Assembly (NCBI GenBank): GCA_022264855.1 | Contig: JABYQU010000005.1 | Span: 868,001-932,000 of the forward strand | Length of the DNA stretch: 64,000 nucleotides | Reading direction: 5' to 3' | From: Lenzites betulinus | Lineage: Eukaryota > Basidiomycota > Agaricomycetes > Polyporales > Polyporaceae | In this document: positions 56,720-64,000 of the stretch, piece by piece | Numbering within the stretch: the first letter of the stretch is position 1 | Layout of the letters: each line of letters starts with the position of its first letter | Program-made: the position numbers and the translations under genes | The notes under the pieces: model-generated | The model's database searches: none | Told to the model about the DNA's origin: nothing | What the model saw: only the letters and a program-made list of their open reading frames with translations

Positions 56720-58240
56720 CGTGGCGCAGAGGTGCCGGTGGGCAATCGGCCCTTGCGCTCTAACGGTGAGCTCGGGCTTGGATAGTGGACTCGAACTCGG
56801 CCTTGGACAATGGACAGACGGGGCGCGCGTGCGCCGATCCATCTCCGACTGACGGGCGTACTTACACAGACAGAACAGGACGGAGAATTGACGATATATT
56901 CCGCACGACAGACGGCGCGGGCTTGTGGACACGGGGGCACCGTTCGTGCGGGCAGGCGGGGCAGGCGGGGCAGGTCTCGTCCCGCTCCGCCGTGCACAGC
57001 ATACCGGGGGAGGCGGCGTGCGGTGCGTCTCTGTCGCAAGCGCGCCAAAGCTAATGCCAGATCTGTTCAGCAGGTGCACGAGTAGTGCCAATGAGCACTG
57101 GAAGGTCGTCGCTCCACCGATGGTGCGTGCCACTGGTTCGCTGGTCATGCGAGACCGGGCCCACGGACTCGGGGGCGGTACACTGTTCTCTGCATGTGCA
57201 TGTGAACCCGCGCGCGTTATTGAGGAGCACCCGACAGCGTCGCGCGTCCTGGCGTGGGTCTTCGAGTTCGTGTCTTCCGTGTCTAGGTGTCCGTGGCGAT
57301 CGAACGGCGCGTCCAGTTCGCCATACGGAATGGCATGCGCGCTCGTGCAGCGTGACAAGGGCGTCGGGTTCGCACCGCGCCGCCGCCGCCGTTTTCTGGT
57401 GTTCTGGATTTCGCGCGCCGTGCTCCCTGTAGACGTCCTACATATGAGGTGCGTTCCATGCCCGGACACAGTTAATATCTCTTATGGCACACTTGACTGA
57501 CGCGACGCGGCGTTCCCTGAGCAGCGTCGATCCGCACCGCCCATCACATCACGAAGGGCCCGGACGAAGCACACTGGCATTTGCTGGACGATCGCCTTCG
57601 CTGCGCCAGCGGGGAGGGTCGACGTGTCGCCGCCGGCCGCGTGTGGTCGAGCTTCGGATGGAACGCGTGAGCTCGCGTATGTGGTCGACACTAGACAGTG
57701 AATTGATGCGTCGGTCTGCGTTGATTTGCCTGATCCTGGGCGTACAGAGCGGACATAGACTCGCGGGTTAGTCATAACGGCCGCGAGCTCGAGTTCCAGC
57801 TCAGGGCTGATGCGCCGTCGAGCTTATGCGTTATACAACGCCAACGCAAATGCCTATGGACAACCCCGCCCGACGAACTGGCAAGTTCATCCTATCGTCC
57901 TATCGGTAATCACCCACCGGCACACGCACACGTCACTAGTACTATTAATCCTCGCGACCCGACCGCACGCGCGCCCCGAACGTCGAACGTCCTCCGTATA
58001 CGCCCACCCACCTCCCACCCCGCATCACGTCCCAACCGCACTTCTTACTCTTCATCACGCAAAGTTCGTGCGACGCCCTCCTTTCCTCCCCGCACGCCCT
58101 TCTCCCGCACGCCCGCCGCCCATATCGCGCGCACAAGAGGGCTTCGCGTCCCGAACCCCCTCATTTCGCCCCCCGGGCGGGTTCGCGCTCGCCTTCCCCT
58201 CCGAGTTGTCCGCCTGCTTACCCGGCCGGGCTCTCGGCGT

Positions 58241-58289
58241 TCTCTGCGTCTCTCATTCTCTGCGTCTCTGCGTCTCTTCGTCTCTTTGC
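58241..58289 (+). repeat. Imperfect TCTCTGCG microsatellite
   Basis: Repeated TCTCTGCG and TCTCTTCG units in non-coding DNA. Confidence 0.8.
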
Positions 58290-60819
58290 GCGCGTTCTCC
58301 CGCGCACCATCATCAACGCTTTCCCAGCGCGAGCCCGCAAACGTTCGCCCCGACGCGCGGACGCGCCCAATGGTAATTATCGCCCGCCCCTCGCGGCGAC
58401 CCTGATATCGGCTTCTTGCACAATATATAGTGGGGCTTCTCGAGAAGCGCGAAGACGGGCGGGCAGACGCCCGGCACGCGAGTGCGGGCGCCCATCTTCC
58501 CTGTCTGTGCGGTGACGTCGTGTAGACAGCGAGAATGGGACCGGGAGCGCCGTGCCCGCCGCCGTACGGCCAAACGTTAACGGTAAAATCGTCGCTCATC
58601 AACGCGTCACGCCCTCCGCCGGACGCCGTGCCCGTATCCGTCCGCGCCGCCGCCGCCCTCCGGCAAGTAAGCACGTATCCCGTTACCGTCACCGTGACCG
58701 ATAATATAATCCGCCACTGGATCCTCCGCCTCGAGCTCCCTAGCGCAATCCAAACCCCGTACGCGGGCCCAAAGCGGGCACAAGTCAAGTTTACGTTCTC
58801 GGGATTGCCGCCGCCCACTGGCATTGGCATCGCGCTCCACAGCACTTGATACGGCGCGGCGCCCCGCTGCGCACTACCCACCAGGACAGGACGGCGGCGG
58901 CGGCGGGCTTCGCGGCTTCTGTCCGCGCGGATCGCCCCCAGCACCCCCGCCCATCCTCTCTCCTCTCTCCTCTGTATTCAGATTCTCGCCCGCGTCTCCG
59001 AGGCGCGGCTCGATTTGGGCGGCTGGGCGACAGTACTGGCGGCGCGGGGTAGCGCAGGGGACGAGGGACGAGGGGGACGCTCGCCCCGCGCCGCCCCGCG
59101 TCGAGGGCTGACGGATTCTGCCAAGGTGCGGCGCGAGAGTCCGCGGCCAAGCTTAGGCAAGGGCAGGTGGTGACAGCGACAGCACCCGCCGAGGATGCGT
59201 GCGCGTCGAGCTCCCTGCCGACGTCGCCCGCCTGCCACAGACGCAGATGGAGATGGAGACTTGTGCTGCCGGCGGGATCGCTGGCGAGTGCAAGGGCGGG
59301 TGGGGGCAGAGCGCCCCGGCACGCGTCCTGCGCCGGTCTGTGATCTCGGGGTACGCGGTGGGTAGAGGCAGGGAGGCAGAGGGGGCGCGAAGGCGAGTAG
59401 GTGCTCCGTGGTGCGGTGCGGTGCGGTGGGGCGTCGACGGCCGTCTTACTTGCACTGGCACTGGTACGCGCGATCCTACCCGGCGTCCGGGTCGGTGCTG
59501 CTCTGCTCCCGCTGCTGCCCCAATCGTAGAACTCATCCCCCGGAGCTCGCGTTTAGGACTCGGACGGGGTGGCGAGGGGACGGCGAGGTGCCTTCCTGCC
59601 AGGCCGCAGCGTGATCCCGGCCCTGGCTATCGCAGTCTCCGGGTCGCCGCAGAAGGGCGTGGTGCAGCCGTGCGTACGTCCCCGACCCGAAGTTAATCCC
59701 ACCTTTGCCCACTTGATCATACACATACCCGCGCCACCAGGCTAGGACCCTCGACGGGTTCGCGTGCGAACGAGAGGACGCAGAGCCGAGGTGCGTCCCT
59801 CTGGGGGTCTGCTCTCCCACTCCGGGGCTGTTCTTGGGTACGGAGGTGAGTAGGGCGAGTACCGAGTACGCCGCGTCGGCGTTCTGCGGCGCGCCCGGTG
59901 ACCGCGCGGGTGCGGAGCTGCGTCCACAAAGCAGCATTTCGTATCCACCGGCCCCCCTGCTCTCGCCCTGCCCTCGCATCGAGAAACGCGCTTGCCGTGA
60001 GCGACGAGGGGAAAACGAGACGGGGGAGGTCGATAGCCACGCGCCGCGCCGCGTCCCGTTCGAGCACTGCTGATCGCGCCGCGAGCGTGCCGTAAGCGGA
60101 CACACACCCGGCCATCGCCCCGCCCCGCCCCCTGCCTTCAGCTTCGAACCCGCGTACGCGTAGGCCTTCTTCTCCCATGGCCATGCCGCTCGCACGAAGA
60201 ATATTCCGCGCGGTGACAAGCACTGGAAGGAGAACGCGCGCGCGCGAGCCGAGTACGTGCCTATCTGCAGCAGCGCCTCCCTGCTTCCCCAGCACGGGCC
60301 GCACACGCTCACGCTCGCCAGCGGACTATCTCAGCCCTGCGCGATGTCCACGTACCCTTGCCCTAGCCTCACCCTACCGCGCGCCGCCCCGCGCCCGCCT
60401 CCATGCACGACGCGCGAAGCCCGCCGCCCCTAGCGCAGGACGGCGTACGCTCACCGCTGTTTCAGCCCGCCGTTCGCCGTCCGCCGCACATAGCGCGGCG
60501 CACGCGCGCGGAGAGCGGCCTGCGCGCGCCCGCTATGGGCCGCGCAGGGCTTCAAGCACGCCTGTCCGCCCGAGTGCGCTTCGAGGGAGGGAAAGCATGA
60601 TGCAGAAAGCAGGACGTGATGGCAGATACCAGACGCGCGGTGCGTACCGTAGCCGCGTGGCGCGTTTTACGTGATCGCCCCGTCGCGTCGTGGAGACTCT
60701 GTCGCGCTTGACGCGCTTGACAGCGTCCCAGACCGGACATGCCGCCGGCTCGACTAGTCCGACGTCGATGTCGACCGACTTCCTTCGCGTACGCCGCCTA
60801 TACGCGCGCGCACACTGTC

Positions 60820-60868
60820 TACTGGTTGGCTGGCTACTGGTTGGCTACTGGTTGGCTACTGGCTGGCG
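60820..60868 (+). repeat. Tandem repeat of TACTGGTTGGC
   Basis: About four copies of an 11-bp unit, one separated by an extra TGGC and the last with one substitution. Confidence 0.88.
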
Positions 60869-62924
60869 GACGGCGCGCTGGACCCTGCTGGCAGGAGCTA
60901 GGGTTGGGATCGCGCCCGGCTGCTGTGCCGATGCGCTTCGCGGGCTTCTGCGAGCTGAAGCTGCAGGCTGGAGGCTGAGAACGCAGGCCGGGTTCGCGCG
61001 CGCGCAATCAAGACTTTCCGAGGAGGCGCTTTCCGGCGCGGGGGGCCCCCTTGACGAGCCGAGAGGACCAATGGGCAGTGGGCACTGAGCAGCGCGGCGG
61101 AGAGGAGGGCGCGGGTGCCGTGTGCACCCGCATTGCTTGTGTGGACGCGTGGCCGGGTGCAGACTGGTACTTGCAGCACGCGTGCGTGCGTGGGGGGAAC
61201 GGGGTCTTGGCGGCAGGAAAGGAAGGTGCGTGTGTGTGTGTGTGCGTGCGTGCGTGAGGACGATTAATTGATTCATTGGAGATGCCTGAGATTGAGGGTT
61301 TGCGTTAGCGTTTGCCCTGTTCATACCGGGCCGGCGCACTCGCATACATTGCATACATTGCACTCGCCGCGCGCGCGTGTGCACGCCGGCAACCTCGTCG
61401 AATGGCCGTGCGCGTGCGTACGGAGTACGTACAGCGGCCACACGCGCGCGCCGGGATCGTCGTGCGCATCGCGATCCACCCCTAGCAGCCTATCCCACCC
61501 ACATCTCACAGCCCACAGCCAACAGCGAGGAAGCCGTGGACGGTGCTAGGCGAGGTGTCCGGATATCCAGCTATGCGAGTGCGCGTGACTGGGTGTACGA
61601 CATCGAGTGGATCATACGCGCGCCCAGAGCGCCCATATGCGCATATCCGCGAGGGCGAGGGCGACCAACGTCCGCCGTGCCGGGCGTCGAGACTCGCGCG
61701 TCCCCAAGCCTACGCCCTTATCCACCAACCTCCGCCCCTGGCTCGCACACTAGGGCAGGGCAGGCAGAGAGAGAGACAGAAGGAGGCCGAGGCCCCCGCT
61801 ACACCGTGTCCCCACCTATCGAGTACTTACCACACGCTCGGCAAGCTCGCGTTCGCGTTCGGCGTGGGACGCCAGGAACCGCCGATTTATTGCAAGGTTA
61901 AGGTTCGTGCGCCTTCGGCCGCTGCGCTGAATGCGCCCATTCAGTCCCGGGAGAAGCGTGTGCGGACGGCGATGCGGCTCGATGCGGGTGGGGGGCGCCG
62001 AGGCTGAGGTGCAGGTAGGTAGGTAGGTAAGGCAGGGCAGCAAAGGGCCGCGGGGTCTCGGGGGCTGGGGCGGTGGGATAGGGTGAGGTTAGGGTGGCTG
62101 CCCGTGCCTGTGCGAGTCCTTGAGAGTCTGCGGTGGGCGATCTGGGTCGCGAACGCGAGGCGTCCTGCGCAGCACCTCTGGCATCCTGTGAGTACTCTGC
62201 GTCCCTAACCGCATACCCATACCCAGCACGCCGTGCCAGGTGAGCACATAGGCACATAGGGGCGTATGGGAGCGGCGGGCTCGATGCAGATACAGCCACG
62301 GCCGCCTGCGCGCGGACGGCTAGATGACGACCGCAGAAGGACTGGGCAGAAGGTGCAGCGCGGGAACGCACGCCGAGAGCGGAAAAGCCGACAAGCTTTC
62401 GTCGCCCAGCGCGCGTTCCCGCGCGAAGCCGAACCCGCCTGCCCCAGACCCCGGGAGCCGCCTGCGTGATACGGGATATGCGTGCGGATATCCAGGTGCG
62501 TGATTCTGGATATCATTCCTGGTTCTAGATTCTAGAATAGGCAACCTGGAATAGGCAACCCGGAACGCGCGACCTGGGACGGGCGACGCACTGGAACTAG
62601 AAGCGGGGCGTGTGCGTGCACAGGCAGGCCCGCAGGGGCACGATAGAGGCTAAAGCCCGGGGCTTGGAAGGGCGGAAGGGGAGAAGGGCGGAAGGCTGCG
62701 CGGTGTACGTACACGCTTACGCTCGCGCCGAGCGTTGGGCACGGCGCACTGGGCAGTGGAAGTCTGATGTGCTCGCGGTGCGCTCGCCACAGGGTGGGCG
62801 GGCGTCATAGTGCCATAGTGTCACGATGGGGAGCGCGCGGAGGCGTAAATAGTGCATGGTGATTGAGGACTGCGTTACTGTTAAAGTTCGTTAACGTTGG
62901 TGTGCGGACGCAGAGCGAGACGGC

Positions 62925-62942
62925 CGCGCGCGCGCGCGCGCG
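62925..62942 (+). repeat. (CG)9 dinucleotide run
   Basis: Nine CG units in a row. Such runs can adopt Z-DNA and argue against strong CpG loss by methylation in this region. Confidence 0.9.
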
Positions 62943-64000
62943 AGACGAGAGGCTAGAAATTCCAGACGAGATTCCAGCCGGGCGCGGACGAGCACGAGAA
63001 CGGCGATGGGCCGTGCCGCACGCCCCGCGGCGCAGCCCAATGGCAATCGCGACAATCCAACAGGGCAGCCAGAGCCTAGCAGGGCAGCCAGCCAGCCAAT
63101 CACGCGCGAGCCAATCAGCCCGCAGAACACGCCTAGACGCCGCAGAGACGACACCGCTCGACAGAGGCGAGCTCTAGAAGGCCGGAGAGGCGTTTCACAG
63201 CGACAGTCGGAATGGGGGTCTGCAGCGTGCGGGCGCGCCTGCCCGCGCGTGGATCCCGAGGCCCGAGTACCGAGTAGGGTGCAGCTGCAGAGTGTGACGA
63301 GACCAGGGGGCCAGTCTCCAGAAAGCCGGGTGCAGATGGACCGCGGGACATGGCGAGGCGTGGTGATCGAATTCGAAGATCCCCAGCGGAACAACTCGCG
63401 TTGCGCGAGGAGAGCAGAATGCGCAGCGCGATCATCAGCGTGGATATCACAGAAGGCAACTCTGAGCGTATACGCAATAGAACGAGACCACAGCTGCAAC
63501 AGAACAGGACCGCAGCGGCAACTCGTCAGGGTACACCGGTACGATGCAGTACTCGAGTCCAAGGATCGCCGCGGGGGAGCAGGAGACGCCGCGAATTTCA
63601 TGAGGGGCCAGGCGGTACACCACGCGGTGCGCCGCGCGCGTCTGCGTTCACCAGTCGAGGGAGAAGACGTGCCAGGGGAGGATCCATGGGCGTCCGCGCC
63701 CGCCACGCTCCACCCCACGCGCATCGACATCGACTTCGTCCGTCTCGACGGTGGAATCATCTGCGGCAGCGTCTCCAGGAGCTGAGCTATTCACGTTTGC
63801 ACGTCCGTACGCGCCCGCGTGTGGGATATCCGGCGAAGAGCTGGGCGCCAACATCGAGCATCGAGATATCCGGATACTTACGTTGTCGCGTGCAAGCGCC
63901 CGTGGCGAGAGCGTAGCTCGCGGGACGCCTATAGGAGCCCTGCAGGGCGGAGTACAGCTTCTGCGATTCGACGGAGGGCGCTTGGGGAAGAGCTCGTGCG

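Larger units (their letters stand above)
56720..64000. other. Distal gene-free region to the right edge
   Basis: More than 7 kb with no supported gene or RNA. Long Arg/Pro/Ala-rich frames lie opposite one another on both strands and none has a recognisable domain. Microsatellites are scattered: TCTCTGCG-type at 58,241-58,289, an 11-bp TACTGGTTGGC unit at 60,820-60,868, TG/GTGC at 61,228-61,256, GTAG at 62,015-62,030, and (CG)9 at 62,925-62,942. CCAAT-box pentamers recur, for example in pairs at 63,096-63,118. It could be distal regulatory DNA of the TEA gene or belong to a gene beyond the edge. Confidence 0.5.

Noticed and set aside
58045..58944. A 299-codon minus-strand frame
   Set aside because: It is dominated by Arg/Gly/Ala and overlaps opposite-strand frames; at this GC content stop codons are rare, so length alone is not evidence.
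62891..63785. Overlapping frames of 259 to 289 codons on both strands
   Set aside because: Both contain translated microsatellites and Arg-rich filler, and no domain is visible on either strand.
1..64000. CRISPR arrays, prokaryotic operons, plasmid origins or rRNA genes
   Set aside because: No regularly spaced direct repeats or such genes were seen; the intron-rich genes show fungal nuclear DNA.

Overview
The window looks like nuclear DNA of an agaricomycete (mushroom-forming basidiomycete). The protein genes are split by many GT-AG introns of about 50-60 nt, exons are GC-rich, F-box/leucine-rich-repeat proteins recur, and the recognisable proteins are fungal: a mitochondrial MDL1-type ABC transporter, GEP4, NMN adenylyltransferase, GlcNAc-6-P deacetylase, a membrane-anchored exo-beta-1,3-glucanase, ketopantoate hydroxymethyltransferase, KRI1 and a TEA-domain transcription factor. 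One nuclear tRNA-Thr(CGU) is present. No prokaryotic or viral features were found.

Layout. Bases 1-507: N-terminal part of a probable transcription factor (minus strand) running off the left edge. 0.5-5.1 kb: no firm gene, with possible remnants of an F-box-type gene. 5.1-9.5 kb: two mitochondrial genes in tandem on the minus strand, MDL1-like and GEP4. 10.1-12.3 kb: a tandem pair of YCII-domain genes that share promoter sequence. 13-17.5 kb: a coiled-coil protein, an NFKBIL1-like protein and NMNAT. 18-24 kb: GlcNAc-6-P deacetylase, an F-box protein and an AsaB/CmcJ-like oxidoreductase. 24.9-32.7 kb: GH5 glucanase, an F-box-like protein, tRNA-Thr and ketopantoate hydroxymethyltransferase. 34.7-40.1 kb: KRI1 and a divergent KEN-box/AT-hook protein sharing a 255-bp promoter. 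41.2-41.7 kb: an unrecognised small gene. 46.6-49.5 kb: a TEA-domain regulator. The DNA from 49.5 kb to the right edge contains no gene I can support, but does contain a clear 382-bp non-autonomous DNA transposon.

The first 40 kb is compact, about one gene per 2.5 kb, and made of housekeeping and accessory genes. The last 22 kb holds only the TEA factor, flanked by about 5 kb (3' side) and more than 14 kb (5' side) of GC-rich, repeat-studded, apparently non-coding DNA. This contrast is the main anomaly in the window. It resembles the oversized regulatory regions around developmental master regulators in other fungi.

The genes do not form an obvious single pathway. Local themes are mitochondrial function (MDL1-like, GEP4, and a ketopantoate hydroxymethyltransferase with a presequence), cell-wall and aminosugar metabolism (GH5 glucanase, GlcNAc-6-P deacetylase) and transcriptional regulation (left-edge factor, TEA factor). 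Exon structures were inferred by eye from reading-frame continuity and splice consensus. CDS coordinates give outer limits with introns included.
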